Origin: SB11 sp035906255
Lineage (GTDB): Bacteria > Bacteroidota > Bacteroidia > UBA8524
NCBI GenBank assembly: GCA_035906255.1
Contig: JAMIFM010000021.1
Span: 62,001-126,000, forward strand
DNA length: 64,000 bases
Direction: 5' to 3'
The position numbers and the translations under genes are program-made. The first letter of the stretch is position 1. Every line of letters begins with the position of its first letter. This document shows positions 44,258 to 53,363 of this stretch, piece after piece. The notes below the pieces were generated by a model. It did not search any database and was not told the origin of the DNA. It saw nothing but the letters and a program-made list of their open reading frames with translations.

Positions 44258-45112
44258 CTAAACTTTCACCCACTTTTCAGGGATTATATCGTTTGAATTG
44301 TGTTGCTTATCAGCAAACCAGTTTTGTGGTGCTACAACAATTTTCTTGTTGTTTGGGTTTAGCCATGCTCCCCACCAGCTAAAGCTGCTGTTTGCAATAA
44401 TATGATGGTTGCAGGTGCTCATTAATCTCATATCCTCAAAGCTGTTTTCGCCTTTGTTATGGTTTATTATCTCGTATGGATGATTTAATGTGAGGTTTTG
44501 TTGCACCCACTCGGGTTCATCAGAAAATAAAAAGAAATGAGGGCTTTGAACCGTGTTTTCGATATATTTCACTGCCTTTTCGTAATAATCTAAGCCACAG
44601 ATACCGTGAACTTTTAGGGTTTCGCTGTTGCTTACGTAATCCCCTCTGCGTACATGTAATGAAACCGCATTAACTGATTTTATTTTTTCCAGCAATTCAG
44701 CATTCCTTCCGTTTGCTTCTGATTTAAAGCTAAGCTCTTGCCGTATATTATTTTCGTATTGTTTGAAGTATTTTTCTGATTGAAAACACCCTTCGATGTA
44801 TGTATCCCCACTTATTTCAAAAAACTCAGGATGGACGTGTACATGGGTTTCGCGAAATGTTTGCGTAGCCACGTACATATTTTTTACTCTAAAGTATTTT
44901 TTTACCCAATGAAATGAAGGTTTTCTGAATTTTTCTACCGCATTAAAGTGATGCAATTCATATTGCCTGAGGTTTTTCTTTCCGGTGGGTGTTGGTAGAA
45001 AATGGGTTTTATCTAAATACAACTCAGTGCTTAGGCGAAGAGCGTGCGCCCTCGCTGCTGCATATTGAAAAAGCTGGTTACCTAAACCACCTGTAAGTTG
45101 TATGATGAGCAT
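44258..45112 (-). CDS. alpha-1,2-fucosyltransferase (GT11)
   Basis: This 284-residue enzyme carries the GT11 opening IIQLTGGLGNQLFQYAAARAHAL and the GDP-fucose-binding motif VSLHVRRGDYVSN, plus NSSFSWWGAWLNPN near the C-terminus. It adds fucose in an alpha-1,2 link to a surface glycan. Together with the other transferases it suggests an O-antigen or exopolysaccharide containing fucose; no GDP-fucose synthesis gene is in the window. Confidence 0.92.
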   Translation of the reverse strand: MLIIQLTGGLGNQLFQYAAARAHALRLSTELYLDKTHFLPTPTGKKNLRQYELHHFNAVEKFRKPSFHWVKKYFRVKNMYVATQTFRETHVHVHPEFFEISGDTYIEGCFQSEKYFKQYENNIRQELSFKSEANGRNAELLEKIKSVNAVSLHVRRGDYVSNSETLKVHGICGLDYYEKAVKYIENTVQSPHFFLFSDEPEWVQQNLTLNHPYEIINHNKGENSFEDMRLMSTCNHHIIANSSFSWWGAWLNPNNKKIVVAPQNWFADKQHNSNDIIPEKWVKV

Positions 45113-45218
45113 TTTGTTTATCGAATTTAATAGCTAAAATCAGTAGAAATTCATCTATGATAATTAACTTGCGATGATATAGAAAACAAGGCTTAAAAAG
45201 AACTGTACTTTTACTTTA

Positions 45219-47981
45219 ATGTTATTACCCCACAACTTATTTTTCAACAGCCCAATAAGGGTGAATATAAAGTTTCGCAATTTTCATGTTTTTATAGTTG
45301 TCTTCTTTCTTTTCATTTCTAAAGTTAGTACCGCTCAAATTGTTGATATTGGGGATGTCCTTAATCTAAACTCATTAAATTATGGACTAGTTGGATATTA
45401 TCCTTTTACCGGTAATGCGGGTGATTCAAGTGGCACGGGCAACCACGGCACAGCCAAAAATGGTGCGTCTCTTACATCCGACCGTTTTGGTATCTCAAAC
45501 AAGGCATATTTGTTTGATGGAAGTAATGATTATATTGAAATTGCCGATCACAATTCACTTGACCTAACAGACAGTTTTTCTATTACCTTATGGCTAAACC
45601 AATATTCAACTGCATCAGGAGGCTACAGGTTGTTTGATAAAACAACTGTGGGTATTAATGATGGATACAATTTTGACACTTACGGAGGAGGGAGCGGAAG
45701 GAAATTAAGGTTGACCGGTGGTAATGCAAATGTTGAAGCTGACGCTACGTTCAATCTTAATTCGTGGAACCAAGTATTAGTGATACATTTTAAAGATACT
45801 ACATGGTTGTATCAGAACAGTTCTTTAATAAGTAAAGGCGTACAACAGAACATATTAGCAAACTCTCTTAAAGCAAGAATTGGAGCTAATCAAAATACAG
45901 GTAACTGTTTTGATGGTAAAATTGATGAGGTTAGGGTGTACAATAGAGCTTTATGCCCCTTGGAAATAAAAATTGTATATGGCCTTACTTTGCGCCTTGG
46001 TGCAAAGGCAGCAAAAAACAATTTTTGCAGTTCAGGCTCAACCAACATACAATTATCAAATCCACAGCCTTATGTTCAATACCGATTATTAAAAGTCAGC
46101 GATAGTTCAGTTGTAGGCACCGTGAAATCAAGTGCTTGCTCTGATACACTCTATTTTCCAACCGGTACGATTAATCAAACTACCTCTTATCTTTTTAGTG
46201 CATTTGATCCCGCAACGAGTACTTCTAAATATCTTGATACTGTTTTAACGGTAACCATTTGGCAGCAATATAGTGACACCATTGATTCCGTTGTTTGTGG
46301 TAATAATGGAGTCTTCTTTAATGGACAAACTCGCTACGCTCCGGGAACTTATGTGGCTAATTTAAAAAATAAATTCGGGTGCGATAGTATCGTAACTCTT
46401 GCGCTTACTAAAAATGGGTACGAAAGCTATCCTGTAAATGGTACAGTTTGTAGTAATGACAGTATTTACTTACAAAAGGCATACAGAAAAACAGCTGGCA
46501 CGTATTGGGATACAACAAAAAGAACAGGACAGTGTGATAGCGTAACAATTACTACATTGAGCTTGCTTCCTTTAGAAAGTGCAAACAATTCATTGAGTAT
46601 TTGCACGGGAGATAGCGTCTTCTTGCAAAAGGTATATAGAAAGGTAGCTGGTACTTATAGAGATACTACTAAAAGAACGGGTAAGTGTGATAGTGTTACC
46701 ATAACTACTTTGAGCTTACTTCCCTTAGAAAGTGCCAGCAGAGTTTTGAGTATTTGTAATGGTGATAGCATCTTTTTACAAAAAGCATATCGAAAAACTG
46801 CCGGTACGTACAGAGATACCACAAAAAGATCCGGCAAGTGTGATAGTGTAACTATCACAGCCCTTAGTTTAAATAGTCTAATATCCGCTTATCAAACCAT
46901 TTCTATCTGTTTAAATGATAGTGTTATGGTTAATGGAAAATATCTAAAAACTGTCGGTTTGTATTATGATACTTTAACAAGTTTAGGTGGATGCGATAGT
47001 GTTCTTGCAACTGAAATAACTTATAAGCCTGTTGATTACGGAAGCCGTACATCATATATATGTAGTAATGACAGCATAAAAATCGGTTCCCGCTATTATA
47101 AAACTCAGGGGATTTATTACGATACAATCTTGGTAGCTAATTGTATTGATTCTATTATTACTGTAACCTTAAATATAGTAACGGCTCAGTATGATAGTAC
47201 AAATGTGCACTTATGCAATGGGGATTTCGTTTTAATAAACGGTAAGAGTATTTTTACGGCTGGTACTTATTACGATAGTTTACAAAATAAAAACGGGTGT
47301 GATAGTATTGTTAAGTACAACGTGGTAACACATTCCATTGCACCAAATACGTTTAAATTCACATTTTGTTTCCAAGACAGTATATTCTTCGGCGGCAGCT
47401 TTTATAATAAGGACACTGTTTTTTATGATACTCTTTCTACAAGTTATGGGTGTGACAGTATTGTAATGACAGTTCTTGATGCAGGCGGGGTTTTACCCGC
47501 TATGAAAGATACTGCCCTGTTTTGTGAAGAAGTTAAAGCTGAATTTGATGCGGGTGTTTATGATAGCTATTTATGGAGTAATGGGGAAACTCAACGCTAT
47601 CTTGCCACGAATACTGAAGGTATGTATTGGGTGAACCTGGTTGACTCTTTTAATTGTAAGTTCACCGACTCGGCTTGGGCCATAGAAAAATGTAGCCCTC
47701 AGGTGTTTGTCCCCACTTCATTTACCCCAAACGGGGATGGGAAAAATGATTTCCTAGTCTTTAACGCTTATAATGTTGACCAAATTAACTTCAGGATTTT
47801 TAACCGTTGGGGTGAGGAGGTTTTTAGTACAAAAGATAAGAACATAGTTTGGGATGGTAAGTACAAAGATGAAGCATTACCCATTGGCTTATATTTTTGG
47901 GTAGTAAATTATAGAGGAAAGAATATTAATGGAATAAGTGAAATTAAAAACCAAACAGGTCTATTGTATATAATCAATTAA
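45219..47981 (+). CDS. LamG and cysteine-repeat protein with T9SS type B (gliding-motility-type) C-terminus
   Basis: A 920-residue secreted protein. After a signal peptide (ending STAQ), residues about 60-250 form a LamG/concanavalin-like domain (GLVGYYPFTGNAGDSSGTGNHG; YLFDGSNDYIEI). From about 365 to 760 come eight repeats of 43-51 residues, each with a first cysteine, a G-x-Y-x-D-T segment and a second cysteine in CDSI or CDSV. The end (VFVPTSFTPNGDGKNDFL to GLYFWVVNYRG) is the CHU_C type B sorting domain. An adhesin-like surface role is inferred. It sits inside the glycan cluster and is followed seven bases later by a second LamG gene. Confidence 0.87.
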   Translation: MLLPHNLFFNSPIRVNIKFRNFHVFIVVFFLFISKVSTAQIVDIGDVLNLNSLNYGLVGYYPFTGNAGDSSGTGNHGTAKNGASLTSDRFGISNKAYLFDGSNDYIEIADHNSLDLTDSFSITLWLNQYSTASGGYRLFDKTTVGINDGYNFDTYGGGSGRKLRLTGGNANVEADATFNLNSWNQVLVIHFKDTTWLYQNSSLISKGVQQNILANSLKARIGANQNTGNCFDGKIDEVRVYNRALCPLEIKIVYGLTLRLGAKAAKNNFCSSGSTNIQLSNPQPYVQYRLLKVSDSSVVGTVKSSACSDTLYFPTGTINQTTSYLFSAFDPATSTSKYLDTVLTVTIWQQYSDTIDSVVCGNNGVFFNGQTRYAPGTYVANLKNKFGCDSIVTLALTKNGYESYPVNGTVCSNDSIYLQKAYRKTAGTYWDTTKRTGQCDSVTITTLSLLPLESANNSLSICTGDSVFLQKVYRKVAGTYRDTTKRTGKCDSVTITTLSLLPLESASRVLSICNGDSIFLQKAYRKTAGTYRDTTKRSGKCDSVTITALSLNSLISAYQTISICLNDSVMVNGKYLKTVGLYYDTLTSLGGCDSVLATEITYKPVDYGSRTSYICSNDSIKIGSRYYKTQGIYYDTILVANCIDSIITVTLNIVTAQYDSTNVHLCNGDFVLINGKSIFTAGTYYDSLQNKNGCDSIVKYNVVTHSIAPNTFKFTFCFQDSIFFGGSFYNKDTVFYDTLSTSYGCDSIVMTVLDAGGVLPAMKDTALFCEEVKAEFDAGVYDSYLWSNGETQRYLATNTEGMYWVNLVDSFNCKFTDSAWAIEKCSPQVFVPTSFTPNGDGKNDFLVFNAYNVDQINFRIFNRWGEEVFSTKDKNIVWDGKYKDEALPIGLYFWVVNYRGKNINGISEIKNQTGLLYIIN
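46321..47480 (+). repeat. eight in-frame cysteine repeats, three of them near-identical in protein
   Basis: Repeats two to four (starting near 46450, 46603 and 46756) have a 153-base period and almost the same protein sequence (LQKxYRK, AGTYxDTTKR, CDSVTIT), but many third codon positions differ. The remaining repeats keep only the cysteines and the YYDT/CDS core. Confidence 0.8.
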
Positions 47982-47987
47982 TTTATC

Positions 47988-48983
47988 ATGAAAAAAACAC
48001 TTTTACTAACATTATTAACTCTAGGTACTCTTGGGGTATTTGGCCAAACTTTGGTTGCTCACTACCCTTTTAATGGAAATGCCAATGACTCAAGCGGAAA
48101 CGGCATTAATGCATCAATTAATAAAGGAATACCAACAACTGACCGGTTAGGAAACCCAAATTCTGCCTACAAATTTGGGGGAGATAGTAATACATATATC
48201 CAAATTCCTCACGATAATAAACTTAACTTGAGTGGCAGCAAAAGTATTTCGCTTTGGGTAAAGGTTGACACTATACCTAACCAACAATTCCCCGCTTTAT
48301 TGTTAAAAGAGGGTACAGCAGATTTTTTTCCAACATTTGCTATGCAGTTAAACAACGATAATGGTTATGCCTTAAAAGATAGGTTCAAAGTTGGCTTTTT
48401 CTTTGGAGATGGATCAACAAACAAACTATTGTCAGTAAAGACATCGTATTTTGATACTACTTTTAAAGGTAAATGGATGCATATTGTAGGTACGTACTCA
48501 ACTACATCAGGTTACCAAATGATTTACCTAAATGGTGTGTTAAGCGATTCTACCTATATAGGATCTTACACCTCTGGGACTTCAAATTCGTTCTTGCAAA
48601 TTGGTCGCGGAACATCTTATGGTAATTTCTCAAACAACTACTTTAAAGGTTCTTTAGATGACATACGAATTTATGACGGAGCTTTAAATGCTGCACAAGT
48701 AAATGATATTTACTCATCTCTAACTTCTGTAAAAAATGCTGAAACTGCCCCTGCTAAATTTGTTATGTACCCAAACCCAACCAATGCTACTGTATATTTT
48801 AGTAACCTTACTGAAGTTACATTAATATCTGTTTACGACATTAATGGCCGTTTGTGCTTTAATAGTGAGGTTAATCCAGCAGAAAATTCTTTTGATGTCT
48901 CTGAGTTTAGCAATGGCATTTACACTGTTGTAGCCAGCTCATCATCTAACACTACTACACAAAAACTAATTATTCAACGATAA
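47988..48983 (+). CDS. LamG-domain protein with T9SS type A sorting domain
   Basis: The 331-residue secreted protein starts with signal peptide MKKTLLLTLLTLGTLGVFGQ, followed by a LamG domain (LVAHYPFNGNANDSSGNGINA; YIQIPHDNKLNLSGSKSISLWVK; GSLDDIRIYDGALN) over residues about 22-240 and a type A sorting domain (MYPNPTNATVYF to TTQKLIIQR). Its LamG domain is related to that of the gene just upstream, which uses the type B signal. Carbohydrate or surface binding is plausible. The gene ends six bases before a convergent gene, with no terminator hairpin visible between. Confidence 0.88.
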   Translation: MKKTLLLTLLTLGTLGVFGQTLVAHYPFNGNANDSSGNGINASINKGIPTTDRLGNPNSAYKFGGDSNTYIQIPHDNKLNLSGSKSISLWVKVDTIPNQQFPALLLKEGTADFFPTFAMQLNNDNGYALKDRFKVGFFFGDGSTNKLLSVKTSYFDTTFKGKWMHIVGTYSTTSGYQMIYLNGVLSDSTYIGSYTSGTSNSFLQIGRGTSYGNFSNNYFKGSLDDIRIYDGALNAAQVNDIYSSLTSVKNAETAPAKFVMYPNPTNATVYFSNLTEVTLISVYDINGRLCFNSEVNPAENSFDVSEFSNGIYTVVASSSSNTTTQKLIIQR

Positions 48984-48989
48984 AATAGG

Positions 48990-49676
48990 CTAGCGTTTAC
49001 GCTTCCAACCTTCCCAAACAAACTCATGAAAGAATGTTCTTTCGTGAGTTTGTTTTAGTTTTTGGTGAATGCGTTCCATCCTTTCTTTTGAATCGGGAAA
49101 GAAATCGTGAAACTGTATAATAAGGTTATCTATATCAGGCAAGTATCCACTATCAATAATATCATCAAGCAAATCATATTCAGCTCCCTCGATATTGATT
49201 TTCATTAAATCAATAGTGTTAATCGAATTATCTTTTACAAAATCAATAAAACGTACCAATTCAATTTCTGTTTTGCTGCTATCATCTCTTTTGTTTAGCG
49301 TTGACGAACCTTCTCCTTGAATTGCAATAGCCGTTTTCATGTTTTTATTAAACAACCCAAACGGATACACTTTGATTTTTGTATTGAGTTTGAAACGGTC
49401 TTTTATTTCTTCAGCATATTGGGGCACAGGCTCAAAAACATAAATCTCACAATTAAACCTGCTGTATATATCACTTGCCCACTGACCTTCAAACCCGCCT
49501 AAATCAAAAACAATAGCATTGCTCTTTAAATCAAAGTCTGTTTTATAAAACCTGTTTTTAGGGTCAGCATACCAAATCTTTACACGTTTACTTGGAGTAT
49601 CTGTGTATATAACCCGTCCAACTTTATCTATCACTTTTGCACCAAAACGGATGCCTCTGGCTATAAATTTCAACAT
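48990..49676 (-). CDS. FkbM family methyltransferase (second of three)
   Basis: A 228-residue methyltransferase with SAM loop AIVFDLGGFEGQWASDIY, acidic IYVFEPVPQYAEEI and the family motif IDLMKINIEGAEYDLLDDI. Likely O-methylation of a glycan. Ten bases separate it from the upstream FkbM gene, so the pair forms an operon read leftward from about 50.4 kb. They share the fold but not close sequence identity. Confidence 0.86.
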   Translation of the reverse strand: MLKFIARGIRFGAKVIDKVGRVIYTDTPSKRVKIWYADPKNRFYKTDFDLKSNAIVFDLGGFEGQWASDIYSRFNCEIYVFEPVPQYAEEIKDRFKLNTKIKVYPFGLFNKNMKTAIAIQGEGSSTLNKRDDSSKTEIELVRFIDFVKDNSINTIDLMKINIEGAEYDLLDDIIDSGYLPDIDNLIIQFHDFFPDSKERMERIHQKLKQTHERTFFHEFVWEGWKRKR

Positions 49677-49686
49677 GATCCCTTTG

Positions 49687-50397
49687 CTAATTCTTTAATG
49701 TATCCCAAAACTTATTGTCAATGAAAATTGTATTGATAAAGGTATCTGCATACACAAAATATCCTTTACCCTTTACATACTCTATAATTGAGTCAATCTT
49801 CCGCTCAGTATTGTCGGTTGCAAATGTTACAGTTTCAACACATAATAACTCAGGTCTATATTTATCAAAATCCAAACTCCTGATAATCTCTTCATTCCAC
49901 CCCTCAACATCTAACGAAATAAGGTTAGGTGCTTTACTTTTAAAATTATCAGCAAGTATCGTGTTAATACTTTTCAAGGGTACTTTTATTACTTCCTTAA
50001 TTTTATAAATACCTTCTTTATCCAGTTTTTCAGCATCTTCTTTCGAGAAAGTGTTTAGCGTATTCACCGTCATTACATAAAAATCGGCCATAGCACCTTC
50101 ACCTGCTGATAAACCCACATTTACGCATGTATCGCCGGGCCTTGCTGATTTTATGATACTAATTAAAGAAGGATCCGGTTCAACACATACTCCCCTGCTA
50201 CCTCTTTTATAAAACAAATAAGTATTATTAAACTTCTTTGGGTGGTTAGTTCCAATATCCAAGTAGGAGAACGTTTTCCAACCAAATTTCTCAGCTAAAA
50301 AGCTAATTAAAAGATCTTCGCCGCATTGTGCATACGATTTATTGATATATGCGGTACCTATTATCTTTCGTATTTTGTTATATACTTTCTTTATCAT
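49687..50397 (-). CDS. FkbM family methyltransferase (third of three)
   Basis: A 236-residue protein (from MIKKVYNKIRKIIG). It carries YAQCGEDLLISFL, the SAM loop YLDIGTNHPKKFNNTYLFY, VCVEPDPSLISII and LISLDVEGWNEEIIRSLDF, the set typical of an FkbM subgroup found in polysaccharide loci. A start at 50484 would run through the divergent flippase start and the promoter-like element at 50410, so 50397 is chosen. Substrate unknown. Confidence 0.86.
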   Translation of the reverse strand: MIKKVYNKIRKIIGTAYINKSYAQCGEDLLISFLAEKFGWKTFSYLDIGTNHPKKFNNTYLFYKRGSRGVCVEPDPSLISIIKSARPGDTCVNVGLSAGEGAMADFYVMTVNTLNTFSKEDAEKLDKEGIYKIKEVIKVPLKSINTILADNFKSKAPNLISLDVEGWNEEIIRSLDFDKYRPELLCVETVTFATDNTERKIDSIIEYVKGKGYFVYADTFINTIFIDNKFWDTLKN

Positions 50398-50409
50398 CTT
50401 AGTTAAGCG

Positions 50410-50417
50410 CAAATTTA
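50410..50417 (-). promoter_or_regulatory. candidate -7 promoter element of the FkbM pair
   Basis: Minus-strand TAAATTTG matches TAnnTTTG and lies 12 bases before the chosen start codon. No clear -33 element. Confidence 0.45.
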
Positions 50418-50463
50418 TACGTTTACACCATATAGTTTTTTTAAACTTACTTTGCAGCCACAA

Positions 50464-51954
50464 ATGGGTATAGTAATCAGGCAAAGTATAAAAGGCACCA
50501 TCGTTGTTTATGTGGGTGTGGTGCTGGCTTTTCTCCTAAACTTAGTCATTTTTCCTCTTTGTTTTTCTCCAAACCAAGTAGGTTTGTTAAGGGTTCTTGC
50601 AGAGTTGGGTGTGCTTATCTCCTCTTTCACTTCATTGGGCATACAATCCTCGGTATTTAAGTTTTTTCCTTACTTCCAAGACGATAAAAAAGGGCATAAC
50701 GGTTTCCTTACACTTATAAGTGTTGTTCCTTTAATTGGTATTACACTTTTCACACTACTGTTTTACCTTTTTGAAGATACTTTCATAAACATTTACAAGG
50801 ATGATTCTCCCTTGCTTTCAAGCTATTCGTATTTGATAGTTCCCATAGCCTTCGGGATGATGTTTGTAACCATTTACGAAACATACTCAAGTGCAAACCT
50901 AAGAATAGTTATACCCAAAATACTCAAAGAGGTATTTGTACGTATAGTTGTTATCGGGTTAGCAGTGTTATACTTCTATGGTTCTGTTACTTTCGGATTG
51001 TTTGCATGGATATTTGTATTAATCTATATAGTGGTAGCAATACTTCTTCTTGTTTATTTAAAACGGTTGAAGCAATTGTTTTTTACTCCCATAATTTTTA
51101 CTGAACCGGGATTACCAAAGCAAATGGCAGTATTTAACGGTTACTTGCTTTTGGGAGGTATTGGTGGTATGCTGGTTAATTACATTGATATTTTTATGAT
51201 TGGTGCAAGCCCTAACGGTGATACTAATAATGGTATTTACTTAACCGCTGTACTGATGACCTCGATGATTGAACTACCGGGCCGTAGCTTGGGGCAAATA
51301 AGTGCTCCGATTGTTGCTAATCACATGCGAGATGAAAACTATAACGAGGTTGATAAACTTTACAAAAGCTCATCAATAGCACAATTAAGTATAGCCTGCC
51401 TTTTGTTTACATTGCTTTGGTGTAACATTGATAATATCTACAATATTATGCCCAATGGAGACAAGTTTGACTCGGGTAAATATTGCCTCTTGTTTATTGG
51501 CATTGGTCAGTTGTTTAATATGGTTACCTCGCTTAACGGCACCATATTGGGTCTTTCTAAACACTATAAATTTGGGTTTTATGTTATTTTGGCTGTAGGA
51601 GCAATATCATTAGGTACTAATGCGTGGCTAATACCTAAAATGGGTATTTTGGGTGCTTCAATCGCAAAAGCGCTTAATATTCTTTTATACCAGTTTTCTA
51701 TCTTCTATTTCCTTTACCTAAAAACCAAGCTCTCGCCTTTTACTAAAAAATCAATATTGCCCGTAGTTATTATGGGTATAGCAATGGGTATTTCATACAT
51801 CACTCCATACATGGGCAATCCTTTTATTGATACAGCCTTACGTTCGTTGCTTATTATAGCTGCGTTTGTTGGCCTTAGCTTGTGGTTTAATGTATCGCCT
51901 TATTTCAAAGAAATTTTAACCAAAAGCTTATTAAAAGTGGGCATAAAATTATGA
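50464..51954 (+). CDS. polysaccharide flippase (Wzx/MATE-like)
   Basis: A 496-residue membrane protein with about fourteen predicted helices. The N-terminus GTIVVYVGVVLAFLLNLVIFP and the TNNGIYLTAVLMTSMIELPG region are those of the oligosaccharide flippase family, which moves lipid-linked sugar units across the inner membrane. ATG at 50464 is used; the TTG four codons upstream is less likely. It closes the glycan cluster on the right and is coupled to the next gene by a four-base overlap (ATGA). No Wzy polymerase is seen nearby. Confidence 0.9.
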   Translation: MGIVIRQSIKGTIVVYVGVVLAFLLNLVIFPLCFSPNQVGLLRVLAELGVLISSFTSLGIQSSVFKFFPYFQDDKKGHNGFLTLISVVPLIGITLFTLLFYLFEDTFINIYKDDSPLLSSYSYLIVPIAFGMMFVTIYETYSSANLRIVIPKILKEVFVRIVVIGLAVLYFYGSVTFGLFAWIFVLIYIVVAILLLVYLKRLKQLFFTPIIFTEPGLPKQMAVFNGYLLLGGIGGMLVNYIDIFMIGASPNGDTNNGIYLTAVLMTSMIELPGRSLGQISAPIVANHMRDENYNEVDKLYKSSSIAQLSIACLLFTLLWCNIDNIYNIMPNGDKFDSGKYCLLFIGIGQLFNMVTSLNGTILGLSKHYKFGFYVILAVGAISLGTNAWLIPKMGILGASIAKALNILLYQFSIFYFLYLKTKLSPFTKKSILPVVIMGIAMGISYITPYMGNPFIDTALRSLLIIAAFVGLSLWFNVSPYFKEILTKSLLKVGIKL

Positions 51955-52664
51955 GCAAAGGAACGTTGTACTTAATTCCCAATTTTTTGGGAGAACCTGC
52001 TGAAAGCCCCCTTTTAGTGCCCGATGCGCAACTGGCGGTAATACGCACACTCACCGAGTTTATTGTTGAGAACGAGAAAAACGCCCGTGCCTGCCTAAAA
52101 GGCTTGCAAATACTAACTCCGCAAAACCAGCTTACCATTCATGTGTTGGACAAACACAACCCGCAGCATAGTATAAACACTTACCTGAAAAACGCTGAGA
52201 GCGAAGGGAGTATCGGATTACTGTCTGATGCAGGTGTGCCTTGTGTTGCCGACCCGGGTGCCGAGGTGGTAAAAGCAGCTCACAAAAAGGGAATACAGGT
52301 TGTACCATTCGTAGGGCCTTCATCAATATTGCTGGCTGTTATGGCTTCGGGGTTTAATGGCCAAAGTTTTGCCTTTCACGGTTACTTGCCCATTGATACG
52401 GCTGATAGGGCTAAAAAGCTGAAATTTCTTGAAAAAGAGTCGCGCGAGCGTAAACAAACTCAGGTGTTTATTGAAACTCCGTACCGCAACAACCAATTGC
52501 TGGCTGACATTATGAAACATTGCTCAACACAAACCATGTTGTGCGTTGCCTGCAATCTTACCTTGCCTAATGAAACCATCGTTTCGCAATCCATTGATAA
52601 ATGGCTTAAAAACACACCCGATTATCACAAAAAACCGGCTGTTTTTGTGTTGTATGGTGGTTGA
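51951..52664 (+). CDS. SAM-dependent methyltransferase of the RsmI/tetrapyrrole methylase family
   Basis: A 237-residue protein with the family start GTLYLIPNFLGEPAESPLL and the central GLLSDAGVPCVADPGAEVV, followed by VVPFVGPSSILLAVMASGFNGQSFAFHGYLP. RsmI 2'-O-methylates C1402 of 16S rRNA; this form is shorter than many RsmI proteins (about 280 residues) and differs at the N-terminus (LIPNFLGE in place of the usual PIGN), so it may be the second RsmI-like paralogue seen in Bacteroidota. Its link to the flippase is probably only transcriptional. Confidence 0.82.
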   Translation: MSKGTLYLIPNFLGEPAESPLLVPDAQLAVIRTLTEFIVENEKNARACLKGLQILTPQNQLTIHVLDKHNPQHSINTYLKNAESEGSIGLLSDAGVPCVADPGAEVVKAAHKKGIQVVPFVGPSSILLAVMASGFNGQSFAFHGYLPIDTADRAKKLKFLEKESRERKQTQVFIETPYRNNQLLADIMKHCSTQTMLCVACNLTLPNETIVSQSIDKWLKNTPDYHKKPAVFVLYGG

Positions 52665-52688
52665 TATTGAGACTGTTATTAAAAAAAC

Positions 52689-52719
52689 TTGATTTTATCC
52701 TCCCCTATCTCTACCTTTG
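52689..52719 (+). promoter_or_regulatory. promoter of the TetR gene
   Basis: TTG (52689-52691), 20-base spacer, TACCTTTG (52712-52719): the best -33/-7 pair in the window for the Bacteroidota consensus TTTG/TAnnTTTG. It lies 17 bases before the TetR start codon and directly abuts the palindromic operator. Confidence 0.65.
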
Positions 52720-52735
52720 ACTAACATACGTTAGT
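52720..52735 (+). promoter_or_regulatory. palindromic operator overlapping the transcription start of the TetR gene
   Basis: ACTAACATACGTTAGT: six-base arms ACTAAC / GTTAGT around a four-base centre. It fills the space between the -7 element and the ATG (52737). Position and symmetry are those of an autorepression site for a TetR dimer. Binding is inferred. Confidence 0.65.
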
Positions 52736-52736
52736 T

Positions 52737-53330
52737 ATGCCTACCAGTAACGGAATTTCACGCAAAGAACAGATAAGTAACACTGCCGCAGAGTTGTTTA
52801 GCGAGCGTGGCTACATGGCCACCAGTATGCGCGATATTGCTGAAAAAATGGGGATTGAGGCAGCAAGCCTTTATAACCACATCAGCGGAAAAGAAGAAAT
52901 ACTGCATTCTATTTGTTTTGATATGGCTCACTTGTTTATAAAGGCCATTGATGAGGTGAACGATATTTATTTTGATGCGGAAAAGAAGCTGCGTATGGCC
53001 ATACAAAACCACGTAGGTATTTTAACGGCTACCCTTACCCGCTCAACAGTATTTTTGCACGAGTGGAAGTACCTTACGGGCGATAACCGCATTGCATTTA
53101 TTGCCCTGCGTGATAAATACGAAAAAGAGTTTACGGTAATTTTGCAAAACGGTGAGGACGAAAACCTGTTTAAGGACGTAGATAAAAAATTTGCTGTGCT
53201 AAACATTCTTTCGTCGTTAAACTGGATTACCGAATGGTACAAGCCAACGGGCGAAATGACTCCCGATCAAATTGCCGCTAAATTGAGTGATTTTATTTTG
53301 ATGGGGCTAAGTAAACCAAAGCCTTATTAA
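52737..53330 (+). CDS. TetR/AcrR family transcriptional regulator
   Basis: A 197-residue repressor-type protein. The N-terminal helix-turn-helix is complete: ISNTAAELFSERGYMATSMRDIAEKMGIEAASLYNHISGKEEIL (residues about 10-53). The C-terminal helical domain, which binds the ligand in this family, resembles those of regulators of acyl-CoA or fatty-acid breakdown, but this is only general likeness. It is 33 bases upstream of paaA and probably co-transcribed with it, under a promoter carrying its own palindromic operator. A phenylacetyl-CoA or acyl-CoA inducer is inferred from the neighbour. Confidence 0.9.
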   Translation: MPTSNGISRKEQISNTAAELFSERGYMATSMRDIAEKMGIEAASLYNHISGKEEILHSICFDMAHLFIKAIDEVNDIYFDAEKKLRMAIQNHVGILTATLTRSTVFLHEWKYLTGDNRIAFIALRDKYEKEFTVILQNGEDENLFKDVDKKFAVLNILSSLNWITEWYKPTGEMTPDQIAAKLSDFILMGLSKPKPY

Positions 53331-53363
53331 TAACTTTAAACATTAAACCGAAAACATACTACC

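Noticed and set aside
45219..47981. Two separate genes (LamG and cysteine-repeat part)
   Set aside because: One uninterrupted frame with a single signal peptide and a single sorting domain.
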